Source: JANMEX01 sp049696015
Lineage (GTDB): Bacteria; Pseudomonadota; Alphaproteobacteria; Rhizobiales; Rhizobiaceae
DNA: 45,210 bases
Direction of reading: 5' to 3'
Assembly (NCBI GenBank): GCA_049696015.1
Contig: JBAVTG010000247.1
Span: 1-45,210, forward strand
Both the position numbers and the translations under genes were made by a program. Positions 16,017 through 23,466 of the stretch are shown piece after piece (within the stretch, counting starts at the first letter, position 1; each line of letters begins with the position of its first letter). Below the pieces are notes generated by a model. It did no database searches. It was not told the DNA's origin and worked only from the letters and a program-made list of their open reading frames with translations.

Positions 16017-16445
16017 ATGAACGTGCAAGCCAAGGCGCAAAAACGGTACGAAACACAAAGAACCCTCTATCGGGAGCTAAAATCGGCATTTGATGAACGG
16101 TTTTGTCCGGCGGGTAAGAGTCGTGATGAAGAGTCCATTCTCATCTGTGATGGCATGGTGGATATTCTGGCGGTCTGTTTTGCGGTCCCTGGCCGGGAAA
16201 TCCGGCAGATCGGCCGCTCGGCGTCATCCATAACCCGTGTCCGGCAAATCGGCATGTATATTTGCCACGTCATCGTTGGGCTCACGATGCAGGAAGTCGC
16301 GTTGGGTTTCATGCGCGACCGCTCCACAGTGGTCCATGCTTGCCACTTGATCGAGGACATGCGCGACGACGCCGAGTTTGACGGCATAATCTGCACAATC
16401 GAGCGCATTGCCCAAGCCGCCTTCGGCGCGTTTTCCGAGCGCTGA
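16017..16445 (+). CDS. Orphan DnaA domain IV-like DNA-binding protein
   Basis: A 142-residue protein whose C-terminal half (about residues 60-125) matches DnaA domain IV, the part that binds DnaA boxes, without any AAA+ ATPase domain. The segment RVRQIGMYIC aligns with PRQMAMYL of DnaA, and MRDRSTVVHAC aligns with GRDHTTVLHAC. The DnaA residues contacting the box are thus mostly kept (Arg of the RQ motif, Asp, Thr and final His), with His changed to Arg and Thr to Ser. The N-terminal 55 residues are helical and charged. GGGAG precedes the ATG. A DUF6456 gene begins 3 bases after the stop. Function is not established. Confidence 0.82.
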   Translation: MNVQAKAQKRYETQRTLYRELKSAFDERFCPAGKSRDEESILICDGMVDILAVCFAVPGREIRQIGRSASSITRVRQIGMYICHVIVGLTMQEVALGFMRDRSTVVHACHLIEDMRDDAEFDGIICTIERIAQAAFGAFSER

Positions 16446-16448
16446 ATC

Positions 16449-17243
16449 ATGGCTGGAAAATCCAAAGAATCCGCGCTGCGGCGTGAGGAAAAAGCAACGC
16501 TCGTCCATCTTCTGAAACGCCCAAAGACCGTCCAGTCATCACAGCCCGGCAAAGTCCGGCTGTTGGCGTCCGACGCGGCCATGGACATTGACTTGGGCAC
16601 GCTTGCCGCGCTGGCTGCCATGGGCCTTGTGATCCGCAGCAGTACAAACATTGTGCTCTCTTCCGCCGGGCGCGAGCTTGGCGAACAGTTCTTGCAAAGA
16701 CCGGATCTGGAGCTTTCTGTGATTGTCACCGGCGGCACGCTGTCGGCCGCGGTCGCCATCAACACCGGCGAGTCGCCGCTTGCAACTCTTTATGCGCGCA
16801 AGTCAGCTGGCGGGCAGCCCTTTCTCACCGACGAAGAGTTTGAAGCGGGCGAACGCCTGCGGCAAGACTTCACCCGCGCCATGCTGATGCCGCGCATTTC
16901 AGCCAATTGGCAGGCAAGTGTTACAGCCGGTCGCCGTGCCGGCGACAGCAATGGCGTCGAGACATTGACGCATTCGGCGCTGGCCGCCCGCCTGCGGTTT
17001 GAAAAAGCGGTGACCGGCCTGGGTGGCGACCTGTCGGGCGTCGTCACGGACATTTGCTGTTTCATGAAGGGATTTGAACAGGTTGAGCTTGAGCGCAAAT
17101 GGCCCAAACGCTCTGCCAAGTTCATGCTGAAAGCCGCGCTGTCGATCCTGGCATTGCATTATTGGCCGCCATCGCCAACAACAAACCGGCCCCGGCACTG
17201 GGGCGCAGACGGTTTCAAGCCTGTAGTTGGCGGCGCTTCTTGA
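16449..17243 (+). CDS. DUF6456 domain protein
   Basis: A 264-residue protein. The C-terminal half matches DUF6456: ESPLATLYARKSAGGQPFL, EFEAGERLRQDFTRAMLMPRI, and later GLGGDLSGVVTDICCFMKG and WPKRSAKFMLKAALSILALHY (each shortened in description to its key residues). The N-terminal 90 residues look like a winged-helix module (LGTLAALAAMGLV followed by a beta wing), so it may bind DNA. It begins 3 bases after the DnaA-domain gene and is surely co-translated with it. No function is known. It ends 7 bases from the convergent sufE. Confidence 0.85.
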   Translation: MAGKSKESALRREEKATLVHLLKRPKTVQSSQPGKVRLLASDAAMDIDLGTLAALAAMGLVIRSSTNIVLSSAGRELGEQFLQRPDLELSVIVTGGTLSAAVAINTGESPLATLYARKSAGGQPFLTDEEFEAGERLRQDFTRAMLMPRISANWQASVTAGRRAGDSNGVETLTHSALAARLRFEKAVTGLGGDLSGVVTDICCFMKGFEQVELERKWPKRSAKFMLKAALSILALHYWPPSPTTNRPRHWGADGFKPVVGGAS

Positions 17244-17250
17244 TAAGTGT

Positions 17251-17685
17251 TCAGTTCACGGTCCGGGATGCGAGCGCTGCGCTCGCGTCCCTTTGGATTC
17301 TCAGGACCATGGATTTCAGCCCGTTTGACCGCTGCGGTGACAAATGTTGGTCCAATCCTAATGATTTGAGGATTGCAAGTGCGTCTTCGGCCAATATGCC
17401 GGTGGCTTTCTTGCCGGAGTAGATAGCCAGAACCAGCGCCACCAGGCCGCGCACGATATGCGCATCGGAGTCGCCCTTGTAGGTGATCACCGGATCTGCG
17501 CCATCACTTATGCTCGTTTCCAGCCAAACCTGACTTACGCAACCGGCTACTTTGTTGGCATCATTGTGCGCAGCATCAGCCAGCGGCTCAAGCTCCCTGC
17601 CCAAGTCAATTATATAGCGGTACCGGTCTTCCCAATCATCGAGAAGATCGAAGTCGCTGACAATGGTCTCAAGGCTGGGCTGCAT
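17251..17685 (-). CDS. sufE: SufE family cysteine desulfuration protein
   Basis: A 144-residue SufE, the sulfur-acceptor partner that takes persulfide from the desulfurase SufS for iron-sulfur cluster building. The active-site Cys is C49 in NKVAGCVSQVWL. The core ends near residue 130, followed by a short extension. No other suf gene is in the window, as is common in Rhizobiales where sufE is separate from the sufBCDS cluster. Confidence 0.93.
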   Translation of the reverse strand: MQPSLETIVSDFDLLDDWEDRYRYIIDLGRELEPLADAAHNDANKVAGCVSQVWLETSISDGADPVITYKGDSDAHIVRGLVALVLAIYSGKKATGILAEDALAILKSLGLDQHLSPQRSNGLKSMVLRIQRDASAALASRTVN

Positions 17686-18096
17686 GCGTATTTCCCTTTG
17701 GCAATCCTGTTAGCCCAAGCCTTCGGGCTTTCACAAGCGGGCTGCTGGCTGTCCCGCTGCTTTTGCTGCTTGACATGGTGCGCTGCCGGACAATTCGAAC
17801 TGACGGTTCGTGCTGAGATCAAAGATCGATAAAATGCCTCGAACCGGGGAAACGATGCGTTTTCCACCTAACCCACTGTTATCAATACAAAATGTGCCAA
17901 GTCCACAAATCGTCCGGCATTTTTGCTGCAGAACCATTCGTTTACCATACAGGTCGAAACCGGCCATTTCATGTGCAGGAATGCCAGTTGCAGACCGTCT
18001 TGCGTCTCACGCGCATCGCGATTTTATTCATTCCTTAAATCGGCGATGCGAGTCTGGAACCTCAGGTATCGCCTCTGTGCCGGCGTATGAAATCGA
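17686..18096. other. Intergenic region between sufE and the histidine kinase gene
   Basis: This 411-base stretch separates two divergently transcribed genes and must hold both promoters. Two hairpins lie in the sufE leader: AAGCC/GGCTT with a TTCG loop (17717-17730) and AGCGGG/CCCGCT (17736-17758). Short frames on both strands lack ribosome sites or any recognisable product. I see no RNA gene. No clear -35/-10 pair can be assigned. Confidence 0.5.
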
Positions 18097-19845
18097 GTGC
18101 CAAGTGTGTCAGTAAAATCCTTCAACTGGAAAGCTGCAATCGGGTCTGCAAAGTCCGTTTGCCGCCGCTGGGTAAACCCTGACATCCAGGAACGCGCCGA
18201 AGTCTCGGTTCAAGCCTCGCTTATGGAAATGTTGTTCCTCTTGCCGCCGCTCGGTCTTGCCAGCGCAATATTTGGCGCCGCCGCTATCAGTTCAAACCAT
18301 TTGGTCATCCACCTCGCCTTGGCGTTTGCCTTGCCGGTTGTCGCTGCATCGCTGTTGTCGATCTCAGGCACACCACGCACTCGCAATGCAGTCATCACGT
18401 GCCTGGGTCCAATGGCAATTTTTGCAAGCGCGACGTCGCCAATCGCTGTTGTCAGCATGATGGTCATTTCTGCGCTCATCGGGTTCTCGAATGCTTTGCG
18501 CAGAAATTCGGCGGCCTTTTGGCTCCTTTCGGTGGCACTTTCGGCGGCGGTCGCACTCGCTTTTCTGTCGTCAGAAAATGCGCCAGTAAGCCAATGGTCG
18601 GCGTTGGCAATACTCCCGGCTCTGGCCGCAGCCGCGCTCTATGCCATCGTCAACACAAGGCAGGACACGAAGACTCCGGAAAAGTCAGCGGAGTTCGACG
18701 ATTTGGCAGCGCTGGCGGCCGACTGCGGTGCAATGCTGCTCCATATTGAGCCCAATGGCATGGTCGCCAAAGCCGGCGCCCGCCCGGCGGAAAACTCTCC
18801 TTTGTCTGGCGAAAGCCTGGAAGGGCGCGGCTTGGTGGACAAAATTCACGTCGCCGACCGCCCCGCTTTTCTCACCTGGATTGCAGGTTTGACCGCAATC
18901 GAAGACACTATTTCGGTCCGGGTTTCGAGCCATGTGGCACCGGAAAAACTCACTTGGCATCAAGTGAACTTCCGCACTGCCAAATTGCAGGAAAGCAGCT
19001 ATCTGCTTGTTTCTATTGAAAAAAATGAAGATAGAAACGCCAACGGACTTGCCCTCTCGACGATCCTTGGCAATGTTGGCCATGAGTTGCGCACACCGTT
19101 GAACGCAATTTCAGGGTTCAGCGAAATGCTGCGCGACGGCCATTGCGGTCCGCTTGCTGATAAGCGTCAACACGAATACTTGGACCTCATAAACCGGTCG
19201 GCGGGACACCTGCTTGAAATGGCAGGCGCCATGCTTGACTGGTCCCGGCTTGAAAACAACACCTGCAGCCTGAGCGCCAGGGCATTTTCGCCATTGGATA
19301 GCGCGGACCATGCCATCAGCATTGTCGCTCCCATGGCGCAGGCCAAGCGCATTGGCCTCGAATTCGTGCCAAATGTGGCTTTTGAATTGTTTGAGGGCGA
19401 TGAAGTCGCCTTGACCCAGATCCTCGTGAATTTGCTGTCGAATGCAGTGAAATTCACACCGGAAGGCGGACTTGTGTCACTGAATGTCGATATTGAAGAC
19501 CGGTGTTTATCGATAAAGGTGCGGGACACTGGCTATGGCATGACCAACGACCAGAAAGACCGTGTTGGCACACCATTTTATCGTGCCCACGCTGACACGG
19601 GCTTGATGTTTGAAGGGGTTGGCCTTGGACTGTCGATTGTCCGTGACCTGGTCAAACTGCACCATGGTTCCATGCAAATCGAAAGCGATATTGGCGCCGG
19701 CACAGCGATCTTGGTCGTCTTGGCACCGTTAAAATCCCGCCAAACCAACGTCTCGGTGCTTCACCCGTCGGCATCAGATGAATCTGTTCGGATCATCAAT
19801 ATCCATGAGGAGCGCGATCATGCCACGCATCGCAAAACGGCCTGA
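18097..19845 (+). CDS. Membrane sensor histidine kinase, DivJ/PleC/PdhS-like
   Basis: A 582-residue kinase. Residues about 40-190 contain five to six hydrophobic helices, residues about 200-310 look like a degenerate PAS domain, and the DHp domain carries the phospho-accepting H329 in VGHELRTPLNAISGFSEML, the form found in the DivJ/PleC/PdhS group. The ATPase domain shows the N box (LLSNAVKFTPEGG), DTGYGM and GVGLGLSIV. Several membrane helices before a PleC-type DHp are typical of DivJ, which phosphorylates DivK and controls CtrA; that identification is inferred. The GTG at 18097 is a weak start, chosen because residues 20-35 (VCRRWVNPDIQERAE) look conserved. It overlaps the next gene by 26 bases. 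Confidence 0.85.
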   Translation: MPSVSVKSFNWKAAIGSAKSVCRRWVNPDIQERAEVSVQASLMEMLFLLPPLGLASAIFGAAAISSNHLVIHLALAFALPVVAASLLSISGTPRTRNAVITCLGPMAIFASATSPIAVVSMMVISALIGFSNALRRNSAAFWLLSVALSAAVALAFLSSENAPVSQWSALAILPALAAAALYAIVNTRQDTKTPEKSAEFDDLAALAADCGAMLLHIEPNGMVAKAGARPAENSPLSGESLEGRGLVDKIHVADRPAFLTWIAGLTAIEDTISVRVSSHVAPEKLTWHQVNFRTAKLQESSYLLVSIEKNEDRNANGLALSTILGNVGHELRTPLNAISGFSEMLRDGHCGPLADKRQHEYLDLINRSAGHLLEMAGAMLDWSRLENNTCSLSARAFSPLDSADHAISIVAPMAQAKRIGLEFVPNVAFELFEGDEVALTQILVNLLSNAVKFTPEGGLVSLNVDIEDRCLSIKVRDTGYGMTNDQKDRVGTPFYRAHADTGLMFEGVGLGLSIVRDLVKLHHGSMQIESDIGAGTAILVVLAPLKSRQTNVSVLHPSASDESVRIINIHEERDHATHRKTA

Positions 19846-20635
19846 GCCAAAATCAGTCTTGGTCGACTATGCCGGGAGCCTTGCCAGCGCTGCAGGTCAG
19901 CGGATTTCCGACAATCCAACGATCGCCGGCGCAAGCGTTGCTTTTGCGGTTGTCATGTTCTTTGTCTCTTCCAACGCATTGTTTTATCAGCCGTTCCGGC
20001 ACAAGGATGCGTTTTTCACGACGCGTTCAATGGACAATTACACTGCACCCGTTCTGCCCAAAGCGCAGGCGGCGCTCAAACCCACGCGGGGAAAGTCGGA
20101 CCGGTTCGAAATAGCGCGTGAAACAAATTCTGACGCGGCCAAACGTCCGTCTGACCCAACACTAGCGGACATCCAGTCGGCGCTGGCAAAAATGAAGCTC
20201 TATTCTGGAACAGTCGATGGACTTCAGGGCCCGAAAACGCGTGAGGCGATTCAAAAATTTCAGCAAGAAGCCGGCCTGGCTCCAACTGGCGAAATTGATC
20301 CGCTGCTAATAGACGCCATTCGCACCGCTTCCATTCCGGTCGCCAAAGTTCCCGCGCCGCTGCCCAGGCAAAAAGCTTCGCCGGAGCCTTCAATACAGCA
20401 AGCCAATGCCGAAACCTTTCCGCAAGAGAGCACATTGGCCGAAGCTGACCTGATGAAAATCCAGGCTGGACTGAAAGCATTCGGCAATGATGATATCGAT
20501 GTCGATGGCAAGATCGGCGCCAAAACGCGAGATGCGGTCCGGGAATTCCAGTCGCTTTTCCAGCTCGCCGTTTCGGGTGACCCCAATCGGGAAGTTTTTG
20601 AAAAACTTCAGGAAATAGGGCTGATCTCCGGTTGA
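19820..20635 (+). CDS. Membrane protein with two peptidoglycan-binding domains
   Basis: A 271-residue protein with a cytoplasmic N-terminus of about 33 residues and one membrane helix (IAGASVAFAVVMFFVSSNALF). A flexible linker follows, then two PG_binding_1 (PF01471) modules at about residues 112-160 and 207-268. Each has the typical IQxxLxxxxxYxGxxDGxxGxxTxxAIxxFQ pattern. There is no catalytic domain. GAGGAG precedes the ATG at 19820, which lies inside the 3' end of the kinase gene, so translation is coupled. A wall-binding protein tied to a cell-cycle kinase suggests it may report or position the kinase at the wall; this is inference. Confidence 0.9.
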   Translation: MPRIAKRPEPKSVLVDYAGSLASAAGQRISDNPTIAGASVAFAVVMFFVSSNALFYQPFRHKDAFFTTRSMDNYTAPVLPKAQAALKPTRGKSDRFEIARETNSDAAKRPSDPTLADIQSALAKMKLYSGTVDGLQGPKTREAIQKFQQEAGLAPTGEIDPLLIDAIRTASIPVAKVPAPLPRQKASPEPSIQQANAETFPQESTLAEADLMKIQAGLKAFGNDDIDVDGKIGAKTRDAVREFQSLFQLAVSGDPNREVFEKLQEIGLISG

Positions 20636-20648
20636 AGGAGCTGCGCAG

Positions 20649-21002
20649 ATGGTGTCCCGTCTCACGTCCGGCTTTTTCGTTTCACAGCTCGTCCGGCGGA
20701 TAAATGGGGCGTCCGGTTTTGGTGCAATCGCCAGGGCAGGGGCTGACGCCGCGGGAGCAATCTACATCGTAGTTCGCAAACGTTCGGGCAGCCTGCTATT
20801 GTTCGGGCCAGCGCCCCAATCCGGATATGGACAGTCGAATGACGGCGATCGGCTTTTTCAAAAGGTCGATGGCATCGTAAATGATATGGACTTGTCCGAA
20901 TTCCAGACCCGCGAAGAGCGGTTTGATCCTGATTTCTGGATAGTCGAGATCGAACCATCATCCGATGCCGATCCACTGCCTTTTGAACTTATCAAGCCTT
21001 GA
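20649..21002 (+). CDS. DUF1491 family protein
   Basis: A 117-residue protein of the alphaproteobacterial DUF1491 family, recognised by RLTSGFFVSQLVRRINGASGFGAIARAGADAAGAIYIVV (key parts: LVRR, GF, G-A-D-x-AGAI) and the LFGPAPQSGY segment. It probably forms a small beta-rich fold. Function unknown. GGAG lies 9 bases upstream; it starts 13 bases after the PG-binding gene and is probably the third gene of the kinase operon. Its 3' end overlaps the convergent DUF2336 gene by 11 bases. Confidence 0.85.
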   Translation: MVSRLTSGFFVSQLVRRINGASGFGAIARAGADAAGAIYIVVRKRSGSLLLFGPAPQSGYGQSNDGDRLFQKVDGIVNDMDLSEFQTREERFDPDFWIVEIEPSSDADPLPFELIKP

Positions 21003-21984
21003 GCTTTGCTCCGGCCGCGGACACAGCGGCCGTATTTGCAGGTTGGCGAATGAATTCCATCGCGATTTCGTCCGCTTTCCAGCGCCTTACGGTCTCGATG
21101 GCTTTGTCAGGATCCAACGCGTCAAACCGCTCAAGAAATAAGCGTATTTCCGTTTTCGACGAGCCCGCCAACGGGTTTTGGGCGCAGACGACAACGAAAG
21201 CCTGATTTGAATTCAGTCCAAGTGCGCGCAGGGAAGTCAAGAGTTCGCCCGATCCCAGCCTGCGGATCATACGCATGCAGCGGCCATAAGGAAGGCCGAT
21301 ATCGTCTGCAAGTGCTGTTGCCAGAATTTCTGTTTTCTCGTGCAATGCCAAACGGATCAGCCTTTCGACCGAAAAACCATCACCTGATACTTGAGTAGCT
21401 GCATCAGCCGATTGCACGGTGGCTCCGCGAGTGTCTGCCATTGACAGCGCGAGATCGACAAGCAAGCGGCGGGCGTCGTCTGCATTTGCCGGCTTTACGT
21501 TGGCGTGCGTTTCGAGTGCAGCATTCCCATCTGAAATGCGCTGACGCACAACATCATCATCAACACCAGCCAACGCTTCGATGACTTCATTGGGAAGATG
21601 TGTTCTGCAGGCGATGATGCGGGCATGCTCTTTGCCATGCCGCCCAATGACCGTCACCAGATCAACGGGCATCAGAACGGGCGATTTGAGCAGCAGGGGC
21701 GCGCAGATATCCACCGGGCTGTCACAAAGCGTTTTGACAAGCCTGAGCGGAGCGTTGCGGTTCTCGGCCAGCGCCGCGCAAATGAACCTCTTTGCGGAAA
21801 CCGAGACAAATGGCAGAATTGGCAGTGCCAGATCCTCGATCTGATTGCCGTCACGTTTGCTTGGCCGCGACAGGTCAACAAACGCCGAGACTGCCGCGCG
21901 CAAGATTTCATCTTTTCGATTTGCTTTGCCCGATTGCTCGAGGGCGCGGAAATGCGACGGCACAAAATTCCCCTGTCTTTTCAA
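20992..21984 (-). CDS. DUF2336 family protein
   Basis: A 330-residue helical protein of the DUF2336 family (PF10098) found in alphaproteobacteria. It has an N-terminal set of short helical HEAT-like units (ALPILPFVSVSAKRFICAALAEN, LVKTLCDSPVDICAPLLLKS) where each unit pairs Leu/Val/Ala-rich helices. The C-terminal helical part (GLPYGRCMRMIRRLGSGELLTSLRALGL) has the conserved F/Y-x-x-x-x-R-F-D-A-L-D-P segment. The role is unknown; related repeats bind proteins. It runs convergently to the kinase operon and shares its promoter region 21985-22092 with the small gene at 22093. Confidence 0.82.
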   Translation of the reverse strand: MKRQGNFVPSHFRALEQSGKANRKDEILRAAVSAFVDLSRPSKRDGNQIEDLALPILPFVSVSAKRFICAALAENRNAPLRLVKTLCDSPVDICAPLLLKSPVLMPVDLVTVIGRHGKEHARIIACRTHLPNEVIEALAGVDDDVVRQRISDGNAALETHANVKPANADDARRLLVDLALSMADTRGATVQSADAATQVSGDGFSVERLIRLALHEKTEILATALADDIGLPYGRCMRMIRRLGSGELLTSLRALGLNSNQAFVVVCAQNPLAGSSKTEIRLFLERFDALDPDKAIETVRRWKADEIAMEFIRQPANTAAVSAAGAKLKA

Positions 21985-22092
21985 GTTGCGCCATTATATC
22001 GGCACAAGTCTTAGCAAGCTGTTAACCTTGTTCGGATGACAACGCGTTTAGAAGGCGAATCGAAACACCAATCGATCTGGTGAGAGGCTCAC

Positions 22093-22302
22093 ATGGCCGT
22101 AATTGTCGAGTTCAAGCCGAGTAAAACAAAGCCGCAGTCAGCCCGGATACAAAATCATCCGGACATGGGCATCATCGTTTTCTTCACAGGCATCCGTTAT
22201 GAACGCATGCCGACGCTTATCGACAAGAGCGCTGCGTCAAGCGATTTCACCAAAAAGGGAGTTTGCCACGGAGCAATCTCTCGGACTGACGCAAGAAGTT
22301 AG
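22093..22302 (+). CDS. Small conserved-type protein (69 residues)
   Basis: A 69-residue protein with a Lys-rich N-terminus, then IIVFFTGIRYERM, a short motif I associate with very small Rhizobiales proteins of unknown function. No signal peptide. A GAGAGG ribosome site sits 7 bases before the ATG. The C-terminal 20 residues look unstructured. It overlaps the convergent DUF1254 gene by 4 bases. Moderate confidence because it is short. Confidence 0.6.
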   Translation: MAVIVEFKPSKTKPQSARIQNHPDMGIIVFFTGIRYERMPTLIDKSAASSDFTKKGVCHGAISRTDARS

Positions 22303-22841
22303 AGCGCTTCGCAAGCTGTTGATCGGATGAAGTCCACTGATTGCGCGCGCAGACTCTCTTCTGCAACAAAAGCGCGAAGCAAAACAAATCCCTCACCGAC
22401 ATCCGCTTCTGCAAAGACAGAATTTGCTAGCTCGGCGGGCAAGTCCTTCTGCAATTCGATTAGTTGTTGCGGTGTGGCAATCACCACGTCGAGATTGTTG
22501 CCTTGCATCGTTCGGTCATTGATCGAGAAGACATTGGCTCCCTGCCTGTTGTAAACCGAAAGCGACCAAAAACCCGGTGACGATCCGCCCGTAAATCCAA
22601 CAGGGCCATTGCGTAGATCAATGCGGCAACTGCCAAATACAAAGTTGGGATCAAAAGTCGCCACGCTGACCGCTATCGGATCGTTTGGTGAAATGACCGT
22701 GAAAAGGCCGTCATCTCCAGCCTTTGGCAGGCGGGCCCAAGCATCGTTCTGTGCAAAATGCGGAATGAGAAACAGAGTAATAATATGAACGAGGACCGCG
22801 CCGACCGCGCCAAGCAGGGCAGTATAGAGTATCTTACCCAT
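22299..22841 (-). CDS. DUF1254 domain membrane protein
   Basis: A 180-residue protein with one N-terminal membrane helix (LYTALLGAVGAVLVHIITLFLIPHF) and a DUF1254-type domain (FDPNFVFGSCRIDLRNGPVGFTG; ...GFWSLSVYNRQGANVFSINDR). The pair DUF1254 + DUF1214 is often one polypeptide in other bacteria but split in Rhizobiales. The ATG at 22841 overlaps the end of the DUF1214 gene by 8 bases (ATGGGTAA), so translation is coupled. Function unknown; exposed to the periplasm. Confidence 0.85.
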   Translation of the reverse strand: MGKILYTALLGAVGAVLVHIITLFLIPHFAQNDAWARLPKAGDDGLFTVISPNDPIAVSVATFDPNFVFGSCRIDLRNGPVGFTGGSSPGFWSLSVYNRQGANVFSINDRTMQGNNLDVVIATPQQLIELQKDLPAELANSVFAEADVGEGFVLLRAFVAEESLRAQSVDFIRSTACEAL

Positions 22842-23421
22842 CGCACGAAATCCGTTTGACTGAGGGCAGTTTTGTCTCGACCAATCCCTTGTTCGTCGCC
22901 ACCGGTGAATCGTAGAGATTGAGCGCCAGTGTGAAATCAGTCTTGCGGGGCACCGCCAGCCAGTTTCCGGGCCTTGCAGATGCGGACACCTGAATTTCAA
23001 ATGCCATTTTCTTGCCGAAAACCATTCTCTCTGATGCGAGCGATGAGGGAAGGTCATCGGAAATTCTGTCGAACCGCGTTCTGGAATTGGACAGAGCAAG
23101 CAATGTCCATAACCGTGCGGAGGGGTTTTGCCCGCTGATGAGATAGGTGCACTGGCTGGTCAGGGGCCGACCATCCTCATCCTTGGACGCATAAAACGTA
23201 ACCCCTTCGGCTGCGCCCATTGAAAGACTGGCATCTCTTGCCAGCCTGGCTTTGGAATACGGGTCCGCACTCAGTGTGCCGTTGACAGGGTTGGCTGTCC
23301 AGCCGTCGAATTCAATGCGTCCAATCCGGTCAAACCGGCGCAACGAAACATCAGTGAGCCAAGCACCGCCACCGATGGCAAACAGGAGCGCAGCAGCCGT
23401 AACAAGGATGGTTCGGATCAT
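22834..23421 (-). CDS. DUF1214 domain protein
   Basis: A 195-residue protein with an N-terminal membrane anchor or signal (ILVTAAALLFAIGGGAWLTD) and a DUF1214 domain (about residues 30-190). Typical pieces are the NPVNGTLSADPYSKARLARDASLSMGAAEGVTFYA region (key residues: Y-x-x-A, A-L-G-x-x-E/A) and the end SARPGNWLAVP...DFTLALNLYDS, where NWL-P and the L-R/N-x-Y pattern are family hallmarks. Function unknown. It leads a two-gene operon with the DUF1254 gene and follows the penicillin-binding protein gene by 45 bases, so all three may be co-transcribed. Confidence 0.87.
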   Translation of the reverse strand: MIRTILVTAAALLFAIGGGAWLTDVSLRRFDRIGRIEFDGWTANPVNGTLSADPYSKARLARDASLSMGAAEGVTFYASKDEDGRPLTSQCTYLISGQNPSARLWTLLALSNSRTRFDRISDDLPSSLASERMVFGKKMAFEIQVSASARPGNWLAVPRKTDFTLALNLYDSPVATNKGLVETKLPSVKRISCDG

Positions 23422-23466
23422 TGCAGGACGACTTTGCGCATGGCCGGTCTTGGCTTCGGGTGCTGA

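Noticed and set aside
17731..17967. 78-codon minus-strand frame between sufE and the kinase gene
   Set aside because: No ribosome site, no recognisable family, and composition unlike the neighbouring genes.
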